64,000 nucleotides of DNA from Bartonella sp. DB5-6 (GCF_000278115.1 NZ_JH725117.1:160330-224329), one strand, 5' to 3'. Shown: positions 40,701 through 50,224, counted from the first letter of the stretch. Program-made: numbers and translations. The notes: generated from the letters alone by a model not told the origin.

Positions 40701-42707
40701 GTCTACAACAGCCGTAACAGCTTGTAACTCAGTGCTCTGCGTAATACCAATAATCTCAATCTTACTACTAACATCTTGCCCTAGTGATACCTTATTAATC
40801 GTAGCATCAAAACGATCATCATGCGCACGCAAAGCATTCAAAATTTGCCAAACAACCCGATATTTATCATTGTTGTTCAAAGCCTGTTCCACTGGAGTCC
40901 TAGAAGGAATACCAATCGGCAAAATGACATACCCCATCTTTTTGCCCTCGGAACGACGCATCACACGTCCAACGGACTGAACAACATCAATCTGACTCTT
41001 GCGTGGATTTAAAAACATGATGGCATCAAGAGCCGGAACATCCACCCCCTCAGACAAACACCGTGCATTGGTCAAAATACGACAAACATCATCCCCGCTA
41101 TCAGCTTTCAGCCAATCAAGTAATGCACCACGATCCTTGGCATTGCAAGTGCCATCAACATGCTCAATTTCACACTTCAGAAATGACGCGTTTTCCGTAT
41201 TCTCTTTCGTATACTCAAGATATTCTCTAACAACCGCAGAAAATTCATCACGCACTAGTTTAGAACTTTCAATAGTCCTACAAAATGCCAAAGCACGATG
41301 CATGGGGTGTGGATCCGTACCAATATCAGCCTTCAGATCTTGTTTTGTGAGCGCCTTATAACAGCCAATAATCTTCGTTGCATCATCAAGAACAAGCTCA
41401 GACTTGCCATCACTAAGACGCTTCTGAACAGCTGAACTGACCAATTTTTCATCCACGGCTAAGACAATAACCTTATAATCTGTTAAAAGATCATGTTGTA
41501 CTGCCCATGAAAACCCCCGATAAAAAACTGTTTTGCCAAAAAGCTTTTCATCATCCATCGAAGCAAGAACCGCATCAACTTCATGAGCGCGACTTTTTAC
41601 ATTATCACCAAAAATGCGCGGTGTAGCTGTCATATAAAGGCGCTTCTTGGCGCGAATAACATCATTAGAATGCACCTTAACAAAATTGGATTCATCCTCT
41701 CCAACCAGCGTTGCCCCTGTTGTACGGTGCGCCTCATCACAGATGATAAGATCAAATGTTGGCAAACCATAATTTTTTTGAGCATCCGCAACCACCTGAA
41801 TCGAGTGATAGGTTGCAAACACAACGGTCATCCTATCTGCAACACTCTTCCCCGCCTGTTCTGCAAGTTTAGCAGCATCGGTTGTCGCCGGAAAAGCAAG
41901 ATCAAACACATCAATTTCAGCAACATCATCACTATTTTTACGACGCTTTCCCACTTGTGTATCTGAACAGACAGCAAAGGATCTCAATCCCATTTCTGCA
42001 TCCGTTGTCCATTCACGGACCGTCTGTGACATCAGCGCAAGGGAAGGAACAAGAAACAAGACAAACTTCGCTTCACCCGCCAAATCCTCAGCAATTTTAA
42101 GACTGGTAAATGTCTTACCGGTACCACAAGCCATAATAAGCTTACCACGATCTGCTTCAGCAAGCCCAGCACGCACATCACGCAATGCCTCCAATTGATG
42201 TGGACGCAGCGTCTTTTTATCCTCCAGAACAACTTTGCCTTTGGCTGCAAAAGTTTCCCAACGAATCGGACTTTGTTGCATATCGGAAAGACCAATCCGT
42301 ATAACAGGAATACCCTGCCCCCGTATCATTGTTTCAGCGTTATCACTCCAAGCACTTTCAGTACTATCTATAATAACACGCCGCTTGAATGGTTCTTTCC
42401 CTGATGCTGAAATAAAACTATCAATATCTGCTTTTTTAATCCGATATGCTGCATCATAAAATTTACATTGGATTGCCGCAAAACCCTCTTCATCACGAAT
42501 CTTTGCCACAAGATCGATACCAGTATCACGACCATCCCAATCATTTTCATGAGCCCAATCTTTAAAAGTCTGAACCTTTTCATACTGATCAAACTGAAGA
42601 GGATCATGTGTCAGATAAGCAAGAGCAAAACGCTCAAAATATGTACCTTTGTCTCGTTCGGTACGCGCTTCATTACGATATGTCTGTAAAAGCGATTGCA
42701 GCGTCAT
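37749..42707 (-). CDS. Single-polypeptide restriction-modification enzyme (type ISP-like: nuclease, helicase, N6-adenine methylase)
   Basis: 1652 residues. Order: a Mrr-like PD-(D/E)XK nuclease (D65 in DTGIDLVAK, then Q80-CK-82), a superfamily 2 translocase with Walker A ACGTGKTF (193-200), DEAHRTTG and the motif VI segment QSVGRVMRR, a helical coupler, then a gamma-class N6-adenine methyltransferase with motif I DPFTGTGTF (about 908) and NPPY (about 1016), and a C-terminal target-recognition part of about 500 residues. This layout is that of type ISP enzymes such as LlaGI and LlaBIII, which methylate one strand and cut after translocation. The frame is intact and all catalytic motifs are seen, so it could be active against phage. 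No separate specificity or methylase gene is adjacent. ATG 42707 has GGGGGAG about 5-7 bases upstream. Confidence 0.88.
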   Translation of the reverse strand: MTLQSLLQTYRNEARTERDKGTYFERFALAYLTHDPLQFDQYEKVQTFKDWAHENDWDGRDTGIDLVAKIRDEEGFAAIQCKFYDAAYRIKKADIDSFISASGKEPFKRRVIIDSTESAWSDNAETMIRGQGIPVIRIGLSDMQQSPIRWETFAAKGKVVLEDKKTLRPHQLEALRDVRAGLAEADRGKLIMACGTGKTFTSLKIAEDLAGEAKFVLFLVPSLALMSQTVREWTTDAEMGLRSFAVCSDTQVGKRRKNSDDVAEIDVFDLAFPATTDAAKLAEQAGKSVADRMTVVFATYHSIQVVADAQKNYGLPTFDLIICDEAHRTTGATLVGEDESNFVKVHSNDVIRAKKRLYMTATPRIFGDNVKSRAHEVDAVLASMDDEKLFGKTVFYRGFSWAVQHDLLTDYKVIVLAVDEKLVSSAVQKRLSDGKSELVLDDATKIIGCYKALTKQDLKADIGTDPHPMHRALAFCRTIESSKLVRDEFSAVVREYLEYTKENTENASFLKCEIEHVDGTCNAKDRGALLDWLKADSGDDVCRILTNARCLSEGVDVPALDAIMFLNPRKSQIDVVQSVGRVMRRSEGKKMGYVILPIGIPSRTPVEQALNNNDKYRVVWQILNALRAHDDRFDATINKVSLGQDVSSKIEIIGITQSTELQAVTAVVDNLPLRAQPARSGIGTAEYDLTLTDEAQGQLSFCVDELSRAIMAKIVKKCGTRDYWEDWASNIAEIAKNHITRLTGILAEPDTEARQAFDRFVAELRDDLNDAITEADAIEMLAQHIITRPVFQVLFEGYQFTRENPVSCAMQRMLDVLDEANLDKESKDLEKFYASVKLRASGITDPKAKQRLIVELYDKFFRYAFPRTVEKLGIVYTPVEVVDFILHSVNDVLEQEFGQTLGSSGIHIMDPFTGTGTFITRLLQSGLITPEEMKHKFCHEIHANEIVLLAYYIAAINIETTYHGLMGGDYVPFGGICLTDTFQLYEQEKDLISDLLVDNSTRRAHQKELDIRVIVGNPPYSVGQKSENDNAQNISYSKLDRRIRETYAAQSNASNFNKLYDSYIRAIRWASDRIKDCGVIGFVTGSGYIEKLSMDGLRKNLCEEFSSIYVFNLRGDIRKNMLSKGLAQEGQNVFGSGSMTGIAVTLFIKNPNVTQQCKIYYHDIGDNLSTKEKLHEVQRLGSIGGIKHEQGWQIITPDEHGDWLDQRNSDFEKFLALGDKKSSDKKLFENFSLGLKTSRDAWAYNFSSEALANNMSHMTAFYNSEVERFNNTYAHADRKARANAVNDFVNTDARKISWNYSLKQNLVKGKSFNFERDCLTQSLYRPFTQQWLYYNRALNDSVYQMPRIFPMGKAVENKVIQVTGTGARSGFSVLMTKNLPNFHTMDTGQCFPRYVYEDVESLGGKEEDEVHLFANFAEESKETGLQRRDALTDEGLDYFKAAYPSEMITKDDLFYYVYGILHSEDYRARYAHNLFKELPRIPTVKKVEDFWAFVTAGRKLGDLHMNYEEVEPYPVTYKQGDPRTLMISDAVRFYRVEAMKFAGKCGAIDKSTVIYNAHITMQNIPLEAYDYVVNGKPALEWVMERQIVKTDKASGLVNDANRYAVETAGNPAYPLELFQRVITVSLETMKIVRSLPKLEVRETENVKLSIVP

Positions 42708-43059
42708 GCCTCTCCCCCATTAAAAACATCTCTAACTATCGAGTCTAGACAAATTGGTCAATGCCTATTCTTCTACCCAAAAGACTTTAGATGACTTGAT
42801 TTACTGAATGAACTGATTATTTACAATGGAATATTACGCGCAGCAAAATAAACTGATAAAGATTTACTTATCAGCAAAGGAGTAGAATCTGCTTTCCCCC
42901 CTCCCTGATAAATATCAGGTAATCATGCACAAGAATGTAGAGATTTGCTTCATTATTTTGGTGAGCTTCTTTTTGATATTCATCTATTGAAAATAGTTCA
43001 AACTCATTACTTAGGAGGTGCTAAACGCAATAAAAGTATATCATAAAACCAATTACCAG
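42708..43059. other. Intergenic region upstream of the restriction enzyme
   Basis: About 350 bp, the promoter region of the restriction gene. Two hairpin-like palindromes, CTGATAAAGATTTACTTATCAG (split arms CTGATAA/TTATCAG near 42851-42872) and CCTGATAAATATCAGG near 42904, could be operators. A 21-codon plus-strand frame from 42925 is hydrophobic but poorly supported. Confidence 0.4.
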
Positions 43060-43332
43060 CTATACCAATACACAATTAATAATAAATGCAGTCATTAGAA
43101 TTCCTAGCATTATAAGCCCATAAGTGTATTCATCCAGTCCACCATACGAGGCTGGAGCTTCGTAGGAACCTATATCTCCGTCGCATAAAGCGATAAAGAA
43201 TCCTAAACAAAAGGAAAAGAAAAAGTGTATAGACTAACACGCTTCGTATACAGTTCGTTTTTTGGATATAAGTTGTTTTTCGTTTAAATCCGTTTCTTTA
43301 TTATCTTGTTTGTTAACAGACACACTATTCAC
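43060..43332 (-). pseudogene. Small membrane protein gene interrupted by an amber codon
   Basis: GTG 43332, after AGGAGG about 11 bases upstream, opens a frame of 32 codons that ends with TAG at 43236-43234 (protein end RTVYEAC). The same frame goes on without further stops for 57 codons with two clear membrane segments (SIHFFFSFCLGFFIALC and YGLIMLGILMTAFIINCVLV) to TAG at 43062-43060. So one substitution separates it from a 90-residue protein with a polar Lys/Asp/Asn head and two helices. Not a family I recognise. Suppressed readthrough is possible but the simple reading is a recent pseudogene. Confidence 0.55.
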
Positions 43333-43613
43333 TTCGCCTTCTCCCTCCTATTTTTAGATTAAAACCCTAAAGCCATTGCACACCGTATTTGTATAGCTAC
43401 AAAATACAATGAAAATTTATTCATGACACGTTGCGCCGTAAAACTTCATTCTTTATTGTGATAATATAAAGCACGCTTCACTTAACGAATAAAGCATTTT
43501 CTAGGATAGAGCAGCGAATAGTGCTAAACTTTTTCCATCCATATTTTGCTGCATAAATGCTTCATCCAAATGACAAGCACAACAACAACCGTATTAACTA
43601 CAATGATTGACAC

Positions 43614-45614
43614 TTAATCGCGTGAGAGAGCAACAACAGGATCAAGCCGCGAAGCTTGGCGCGCTGGCGAAAAGCCAAAACACACTCCGATAAGCGTTGA
43701 AAAGGTAAGAGACATAATGATAGAATCAATCGTATAAATCAAGTGGATAGGTGCCTTAAACAGCAAAAATAAACCACCGATAGAAAGTCCGAATAGAATC
43801 CCAACACCGCCACCAATCACACAAACCAAAACCGCTTCAATGAGAAACTGCTGTAAAATATCACTTTGACGTGCACCAACAGCCATACGCACACCAATTT
43901 CATTGATCCGCTCAGAAACGGTAACCAACATAATATTCATCACCCCAATACCGCCCACAATCAAAGAAATCGCTGCAATTGAAGAGACTAAAAGCGTTAA
44001 GATATGAGTACTTTCCATGATGCGATTACGGAAGAATTCTGAATTTCTAATAAAGAAATCTTCACTACCATGCCGCATAATGAGAAAACGCTGTACCATC
44101 TTCTCTACCAAATGTGAATCAACATCATCGGCAACCTTAACCGTAATTGCACGAACCTGCGTTGTTCCAAGAAAACGTGTTTGCACTGTTGTATAAGGCA
44201 AATAAATCTGCAACGTATTTGATACCCCTCCATTTGAATGATTTTGTGGATCCACAACACCAACGATACGCGCTGGAACCTGCCCCACATGCACCACTTT
44301 CCCAAGAGGACTTTCACGGCTATGGGGGAAAAGAACAGAAAGCGCTTCTTTTTCAACCACAAGATCAACTGCTCGATCACGCACACTCTTCTGATCAAAT
44401 AATTGCCCTTCGACAGCGTTAAGCCCCTGTGTCTGAAAGAATTGTTCTCCTACACCCATAATGACTGTATTGACTTCTACGGCACCAAAACGCACTGTCG
44501 AGTTTACTGAAATCTGAGGTGTTACACCAGAAATATAAGATAAATTTGATAGAGCTTCTGCATCAGCCTCAACCAAACTAGTTATTTTTCCTGCTTGTGG
44601 ATCAGAAAAACTTTTTCCAGGTAAAATTGTCAATGTATTAGAACCCAAACTCTTAAAATTTTCCATAATTTTTTCTCGTGTGCCATTTCCTAAAGCCACC
44701 ATCGCAATAATCGCACCAATACCGATAATGACCCCAAGCATTGTTAAAAAAGTTCGCATCCTATGCGCATTCATTGTCAACAACGCCATGACAAAAGCCT
44801 CACGAAACCGCTCAGTAAAAGAACGAAAAACACCAAGCAATTTTTCATCTTTTAGATTTTGTTTGCCCTGAAAAGATTGACTATCAGTTTTTGTTTTTGC
44901 ACCCACAGCTTTTATTTTTGCACCCTTTGACACCTTATCAGCAATGATTTCCCCATCACTGATTTCAATGATACGATCTGCTCTTTCAGCCACCTGCATA
45001 TCATGGGTCACAATGATAATGGTGCGCCCCTCTTTATGAAGTTCATCCAAAATACGTAATACTTCTTGACCACTTTGTTTGTCTAACGCACCGGTTGGCT
45101 CATCTGCGAGAATAACCTCCGCATTATTCATCAACGCCCGAGCAATCGACACACGTTGTTGTTGACCACCGGAAAGTTGATTTGGATGATGATTCATCCG
45201 ATTGCCCATTCCCAAGCGTGTTAATAAGTCTTGTGCACGTTGTCTTCTTGTTGCGACAGAGCATCCTGCGTAAATCGCTGGAATTTCGACATTACCAAGA
45301 GCTGTCAATTCATTCAACAAATGGTAACGCTGGAAAATAAATCCAAAATGATTGCGCCGCAGAGCCGACAATTCATCAGCAGTAAGAAAAGCTGTTTCTT
45401 TCCCTGAAATCCAATAACGTCCAGAGGTTGGTCGATCAAGGCAGCCTAAAATATTCATCAAGGTGGATTTTCCCGAACCGGAAGCTCCCACAATCGCCAC
45501 CATTTCACCGCGCTTAATGGTCAGATTAATATCTTTCAAAACAGTGACAAACGTTTCACCCGCAGGAAACTTGCGCGCAATATTTTCTAAAACGAGGACA
45601 GCATCTGCTTTCAT
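43614..45614 (-). CDS. macB: MacB-type ABC transporter, fused ATPase and permease
   Basis: 666 residues. The N-terminal ABC ATPase (about 1-230) has GASGSGKST (42-50), LSGGQQQRVSIARAL and ILADEPTGALD. A membrane helix near 285-310 leads to a large periplasmic domain (about 315-530), and three more helices complete the MacB fold (near 545, 595, 630). MacB works as a dimer with MacA and an outer-membrane channel to expel macrolides, peptides or lipoproteins from the periplasm by mechanotransmission. Third gene of the operon; it starts 3 bp after macA. Confidence 0.92.
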   Translation of the reverse strand: MKADAVLVLENIARKFPAGETFVTVLKDINLTIKRGEMVAIVGASGSGKSTLMNILGCLDRPTSGRYWISGKETAFLTADELSALRRNHFGFIFQRYHLLNELTALGNVEIPAIYAGCSVATRRQRAQDLLTRLGMGNRMNHHPNQLSGGQQQRVSIARALMNNAEVILADEPTGALDKQSGQEVLRILDELHKEGRTIIIVTHDMQVAERADRIIEISDGEIIADKVSKGAKIKAVGAKTKTDSQSFQGKQNLKDEKLLGVFRSFTERFREAFVMALLTMNAHRMRTFLTMLGVIIGIGAIIAMVALGNGTREKIMENFKSLGSNTLTILPGKSFSDPQAGKITSLVEADAEALSNLSYISGVTPQISVNSTVRFGAVEVNTVIMGVGEQFFQTQGLNAVEGQLFDQKSVRDRAVDLVVEKEALSVLFPHSRESPLGKVVHVGQVPARIVGVVDPQNHSNGGVSNTLQIYLPYTTVQTRFLGTTQVRAITVKVADDVDSHLVEKMVQRFLIMRHGSEDFFIRNSEFFRNRIMESTHILTLLVSSIAAISLIVGGIGVMNIMLVTVSERINEIGVRMAVGARQSDILQQFLIEAVLVCVIGGGVGILFGLSIGGLFLLFKAPIHLIYTIDSIIMSLTFSTLIGVCFGFSPARQASRLDPVVALSRD

Positions 45615-45617
45615 GCT

Positions 45618-46844
45618 TTAGCTCTCATCTTCGCTATGTTCATCAGGAATATCTGGCATCACTCCATCGCGCGAACCGGTAATAACGACATCACCCTCAT
45701 TAAGTCCTGAAACAATCTCTGCCACAACTTTGTTATTAAGCCCAACAGTCACCTGTTTTGCAACCACCTTATTTTGCCCTACCAAAAGAGAAACCCATGC
45801 TTTACGCTCTTTCGTTTCATCACGTAAAGCATCACTGGGAACCAACAAAACATTTTGAGCACGCCCTAAAATAATATGAACTTGAGCAGTCATATAAGTA
45901 CGCAAAAAATTATCCACATTATCAACATGGATAATGCCGTTATAATAGATAGCCGATGATGCTAAAGAATTGGAAGCTCCGACCATACCAGGATTAATAC
46001 TCACATCAGCGCGAATTGCTTCAGGTGCCGGCTCTACCCTTTCCAGAGTTCCCTCATAACGACGCTGCGCACTACCAAAAACGGTAAAATAGAGAGGTTG
46101 CCCAGCACGCACTTTAAGAATATCGGCTTCTGAGATTTGCGCTTTGACCGTCATCTTTGACAAATCGCCTAAAATAACAATCGTCGGAGCCGACTGAACA
46201 GCATTGACGTTCTGCCCTTCTTCCACGACGGTTGCTAAAACCGTTCCTGCTGAAGGAGCAGTCACCCTCGTATAACCTAAATTGACCTCTGCACTATCCA
46301 CATCAATTTGTGCTTGTACAATCTGCTGCCGAAGCTGAGCAATTTGCGCCTCGCGTATTTTTACTTGTGTTGCAGCCTCATCAAGGTTAGCCCGTGAAAT
46401 TGCATGTGCTTCGATCATTTTTTTCTGGCGCTCTAAATTTTTCTGCGCAAGAGAGAGATAAGCTTCCTGTTCTACTAAACTCGCATAATAATGGGATAAC
46501 GCTGCTTTTTTTCTTTTCAGATCATTTTCTTGATCTGTAGGATCAATTTCTGCTAGGAGATCCCCTTCTTTCACAACGCTGCCTGGGAAAACGCGCATTG
46601 ACACCACCCGCCCTGTTGCACGTGCACCAACAGCAACCAACCGATAAGGACGCACAAGACCAGAAGCCAAAACACTTTCTTCGATATCACCACGCTTCAC
46701 TACTGCTGTCATATAAACAGGCGATGACGTTCCCCAAAAAACAGAACGCAGCCACAAAAAAAAGATAAGAAGAAGGACAGCAGTTAAAAAGAAGGAAAGT
46801 TTTTTATGTTTTGTAATGAAATTTTTGATGAAACTGTTTTTCAT
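45618..46844 (-). CDS. macA: MacA-type periplasmic adaptor protein
   Basis: 408 residues. An N-terminal membrane anchor (about 16-35), a lipoyl half (GRVVSMRVFPGSVVKEGDLL, about 74-93), an alpha-hairpin (about 100-175), the second lipoyl half (PSAGTVLATVVEEGQ) and beta-barrel and membrane-proximal domains. It stimulates MacB and docks to the outer-membrane factor. ATG 46844 overlaps the end of the channel gene by 4 bp. Confidence 0.92.
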   Translation of the reverse strand: MKNSFIKNFITKHKKLSFFLTAVLLLIFFLWLRSVFWGTSSPVYMTAVVKRGDIEESVLASGLVRPYRLVAVGARATGRVVSMRVFPGSVVKEGDLLAEIDPTDQENDLKRKKAALSHYYASLVEQEAYLSLAQKNLERQKKMIEAHAISRANLDEAATQVKIREAQIAQLRQQIVQAQIDVDSAEVNLGYTRVTAPSAGTVLATVVEEGQNVNAVQSAPTIVILGDLSKMTVKAQISEADILKVRAGQPLYFTVFGSAQRRYEGTLERVEPAPEAIRADVSINPGMVGASNSLASSAIYYNGIIHVDNVDNFLRTYMTAQVHIILGRAQNVLLVPSDALRDETKERKAWVSLLVGQNKVVAKQVTVGLNNKVVAEIVSGLNEGDVVITGSRDGVMPDIPDEHSEDES

Positions 46845-48319
46845 TGCCCTACTCTCATATGCGAACGGGGTATACCATCAACGACTTCCGGACGTGAAAC
46901 ATCAACCACGCCATCCCACCCCCCACCTAATGCCTTCATGAGTGTAATATATTGAGTAACCAAAGAAACACGGCTATCTTTAAGCGCCATTTGCGAAGAA
47001 TAATAAGAGCGATCAGCATTTAATAATTCCAAGAAACTGGTATTTCCATTTTCAAAAAGACTCCGTGAAAGTTTTAAAGAATGCAGAGAAGCTTTATTTG
47101 CAACAACAAGCTTTTCTAATCGCTGGTGTTCTTTTGTCAATCTCACAAGCGCATTTTCCACGTCTTCTAGAGCTCCTAATACAGCGGCCCGATAAGTAAT
47201 AAAAGCTTGATCGCGTTGTGCACGTGCTACCGCAACAGACGCCATAACCTGTCCTCCATTAAAAAAAGGAAAACGCAGCCCCGGTCCAAAAGACCATCCA
47301 ATCGTTGAATTTTTCCACAATTGATCAATTGCCGTTGCTGCCGTCGAAATATTCCCAGTTAAAGAGAGAGAGGGATAGCGATCGGCTTCACGCTGCCCAA
47401 TGCGTGCTGTCGCTTGGGCATATTGGCGCTCTGCCCGTCGTAAATCTGGACGCGTTAACAAAATATCAGCTGGAATCCCCGCTGGTATTGGCCACTGTGG
47501 CTGTGGAATCTTTGCGCGCTTAGCATTCTTTTGCAAAAGGTCCTTTAAAGCCATAGGAACACGACCAGTTAAGACGGAAAGGCGATGAATACTCATTGCT
47601 AAATTCGCTTCCATCTGTGAAATATCTGCTTCTGTATTTGCCATTTGTGCTTGCGCATTTGAAACATCAAGCTCCGAAACATCACCAGCCTTCAATTTGG
47701 CACGCACCAATTCATATGTTTTACGCTGAGATGAAGCAATCTGCCGTACAATCAACAATTTCTGTTGCCAACCACGTACTTGAACATAATTTGTCGCCAC
47801 ATCTCCCAACAGCGTCACCATTGTCGCACGCATATCTTCTATAGACGCTTCAAGACCATAACGTGCTGCTTCAACCGCCCGTTTATGCCCACCAAAAAAA
47901 TCAAGTTCCCAACTCGCATCAAAACCACTACGATATTGACTGAAAAACGCATTAGATTGCTCAGCGCGACTACGCGTTCCTGAAATTGAATTTGACACAC
48001 TCGGCAAAAGAGATCCCACAGCTTGTCCTAAACCAGCACGCGCCTCACGGACCCGTGCTTTGGCAACAGCAACACTATTATTTTCAGAAATCGCATAATC
48101 CATTAACGCATTCAAAACAGGATCATTTAAACGCCGCCACCATCCTGCAAGCACACCCATACGTCCAGACGTCTTTGCAGACGTCTCTCCCCAAACTGTT
48201 GGAACACGAAAAGATGTCTTATGGTAATTAGGACCAACCATACATCCTGATAATATAAAAAAGCACAACAAAATACTATAAAGCAATCCGTTAGAAACAA
48301 CCCATTTGCTGATATGCAT
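46841..48319 (-). CDS. Outer-membrane efflux lipoprotein (NodT/TolC family)
   Basis: 492 residues. A signal peptide with lipobox LSGC (C26) is followed by MVGPNYHKTSFRVPTVWG, the typical start of the NodT subfamily. The two repeats of the TolC fold follow (about 65-260 and 280-470), with the signature RPDLRRAERQYAQATARIGQ in the second. It forms the trimeric exit duct for the MacAB pair downstream. First gene of the operon. Confidence 0.92.
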   Translation of the reverse strand: MHISKWVVSNGLLYSILLCFFILSGCMVGPNYHKTSFRVPTVWGETSAKTSGRMGVLAGWWRRLNDPVLNALMDYAISENNSVAVAKARVREARAGLGQAVGSLLPSVSNSISGTRSRAEQSNAFFSQYRSGFDASWELDFFGGHKRAVEAARYGLEASIEDMRATMVTLLGDVATNYVQVRGWQQKLLIVRQIASSQRKTYELVRAKLKAGDVSELDVSNAQAQMANTEADISQMEANLAMSIHRLSVLTGRVPMALKDLLQKNAKRAKIPQPQWPIPAGIPADILLTRPDLRRAERQYAQATARIGQREADRYPSLSLTGNISTAATAIDQLWKNSTIGWSFGPGLRFPFFNGGQVMASVAVARAQRDQAFITYRAAVLGALEDVENALVRLTKEHQRLEKLVVANKASLHSLKLSRSLFENGNTSFLELLNADRSYYSSQMALKDSRVSLVTQYITLMKALGGGWDGVVDVSRPEVVDGIPRSHMRVGQ

Positions 48320-48374
48320 CCAGTCTCCCGTATTTCTCCAGAATCAATCATTAATATTTTATTTACATCTTATT

Positions 48375-49190
48375 TCAAACTTGACGTGAAAAATCAAATA
48401 TAGTTTGTACTGGAACATGATCTGAAGGCTGATTCCACCCTCGTGCAGCACGAAAAATCGCAAGATCCGTCATAAAAGGAACGAGATCAGGAGAAGACCA
48501 AACATGATCAAGCCGCCGCCCACGATCAGAAAGTGCCCAATCGCGTGCGCGATAACTCCACCATGTATAAAGCTTGAGAGGAACAGGAAAACGCACACGC
48601 ATCAAATCAATCCACCCACCTTGGCAACATAAAGCCTGTAAACGCTCAGTTTCAATAGGTGTATGGCTTACAACCTTCAATAATTGCTGATGAGACCACA
48701 CATCCTCTGCCAAAGGAGCAATATTTAAATCACCCAGCAAAAGAGAAGAAAGATCATCTCCCTGATCCGCGCGAATGAGAGACATTTCTTCTAAAAAATC
48801 AAGCTTATGACGAAATTTTTCATTCACATTAGCGTCAGGAACATCACCTCCAGCAGGAACATAGAAATTATGAATCCGCACATCTCTGCCATAGACTTCA
48901 ACAGTCACAGAAATGTAACGGCAATCTTCCTTTTGACAAAAGGAACGCTTTTCAACACTCTTAAAAGGCAAACGCGATATAATCGCTACACCGTTGTAAG
49001 ATTTTTGTCCGCTCAATGCGATATGCTTATATCCGGCCGCTTCAAAAGCCTGAACTGGAAATAAAGCATCTGGACATTTTGTCTCCTGTAAACACAAAAC
49101 ATCTGCAGTAAATATATCCAAATACTGAAAAACCTGCGCCAAACGCAAACGGATAGAGTTAATATTCCAAGTCGCAATACGAAAGAACAT
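48375..49190 (-). CDS. xth: Exodeoxyribonuclease III (AP endonuclease)
   Basis: Repair enzyme that cuts at abasic sites and trims 3' ends. 271 residues from ATG 49190, which gives the family start MFFRIATWNINSIRLRL; a TTG three codons earlier is less likely. Catalytic motifs: LQETK (E near 34), YNGVAI, GDLNIAP (Asp and Asn of the active site), LDHVWSS and SDHVPV at the end. It follows lolA by about 30 bp on the same strand, an arrangement common in Rhizobiales. Confidence 0.95.
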   Translation of the reverse strand: MFFRIATWNINSIRLRLAQVFQYLDIFTADVLCLQETKCPDALFPVQAFEAAGYKHIALSGQKSYNGVAIISRLPFKSVEKRSFCQKEDCRYISVTVEVYGRDVRIHNFYVPAGGDVPDANVNEKFRHKLDFLEEMSLIRADQGDDLSSLLLGDLNIAPLAEDVWSHQQLLKVVSHTPIETERLQALCCQGGWIDLMRVRFPVPLKLYTWWSYRARDWALSDRGRRLDHVWSSPDLVPFMTDLAIFRAARGWNQPSDHVPVQTIFDFSRQV

Positions 49191-49220
49191 TTGTTTCAAT
49201 TCCGATACTATAACAGCGTA

Positions 49221-49829
49221 TTATTTTTTTGAGGGAAGCGTAAACATCCCATCAGCAAACCTAACACCCGTCTGTACATTCATGATTTGAACAGTAGTTT
49301 CCAGATTTTGTTGATCAACAATTGTCCACTGCCGTAAAGCGGTGCCTTTAGAATCAAACACCATCCTTATTTGCCCTGCTCCAATGCTTTTATCACGCAA
49401 AACAATTGTCACTGCCCCTGGATCTTCACGAAACGCTAATAAACGCCCTGATGATACATTAATTTTATCATCCAACAGAAACTTCATCGGCGTTTGAAAG
49501 AGCTGTGAGAAATTCCAAGTATTCAGAGCACGATTGTTAATGCCAACAAATTGACCATCTGCAATGATCTGTAAAGGTAATTTTTTGTAAATAAAACGAA
49601 TCTTTCCTGGACGCTCTAAATAAAATGTCCCCTGAGACATCTTTCCTTTTGGGCTAAATTGAATAAAATCACCTGTCATTGTTTTAATCGCTGCAAAGCG
49701 ATTGACAACATTCTGCGCCCTTACAATTTGTTGAGATGATTGTAAAACAGCAGGAAAAATTAAACTCCAAAAGACAATAATTCCAGCAAATGCAAAGGAT
49801 TTTCTCCGCAGTAAAAAAAACGTTCTCAT
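49221..49829 (-). CDS. lolA: Outer-membrane lipoprotein carrier protein LolA
   Basis: Periplasmic chaperone that carries lipoproteins from LolCDE to the outer membrane. 202 residues from ATG 49829, which has GGAG seven bases upstream; the earlier TTG is not needed. A signal peptide (about 1-32, FAFAGIIVFWSLIFPAVLQS) precedes the half-barrel fold with MTGDFIQFSPKGKMSQGTFY and LERPGKIRFIY. Short for the family in some loops, as in other Bartonella. Located in the lolA-xth pair after ftsK. Confidence 0.9.
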   Translation of the reverse strand: MRTFFLLRRKSFAFAGIIVFWSLIFPAVLQSSQQIVRAQNVVNRFAAIKTMTGDFIQFSPKGKMSQGTFYLERPGKIRFIYKKLPLQIIADGQFVGINNRALNTWNFSQLFQTPMKFLLDDKINVSSGRLLAFREDPGAVTIVLRDKSIGAGQIRMVFDSKGTALRQWTIVDQQNLETTVQIMNVQTGVRFADGMFTLPSKK

Positions 49830-49865
49830 AAAAATGCTCCCAAGCGATACAATTTTACCTTGCAA

Positions 49866-50070
49866 TAAAACAGCAAATGATAAATAAACACCCTCCTTTA
49901 AAATAGAAAGATATTATTTGAAAAAACTATCAAAAGATTTTTATTTCAAAAGGCATCAAAATCTTTCATATACCTGCGTGATTTGCGATACTAAAAACAC
50001 CTTCTTCTTCCATCCGCCCAATCAATGAAGCAATACAATTACAGTCAATACTTAACCGAAAAAAGTTAAA
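49866..50070 (-). repeat. Decayed tandem duplication of the ftsK 3' end
   Basis: The segment around CCTTCTTCTTCCATCCG at 50000 recurs 295 bases later at 50295 inside ftsK (winged-helix gamma domain, ISPANHAGKRE region), with CAATCAATGAAGCA. The flanks (AACAGCAAATGATAAATAAA near 49868 and AACAACAAATGATGAATAAA near 50154) match as well. The left copy has many substitutions and no open frame. Confidence 0.75.
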
Positions 50071-50224
50071 TACCACCAAGAAATGTTTCCTAAAAACCTA
50101 GACACTTTTAGAATAAAAAAACGTTTCCAGTATATTTACCTTTTAATATAAACAACAAATGATGAATAAATATTTTTCTTTAAAAGAGAAAAATATTGTG
50201 AAAAAACACTTACAAGCTTTCACT

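Noticed and set aside
42925..42990. 21-codon hydrophobic plus-strand frame (MHKNVEICFIILVSFFLIFI plus one residue)
   Set aside because: Looks like a type I toxin-sized peptide, but the ribosome site is weak and there is no terminator or antisense promoter to support it.
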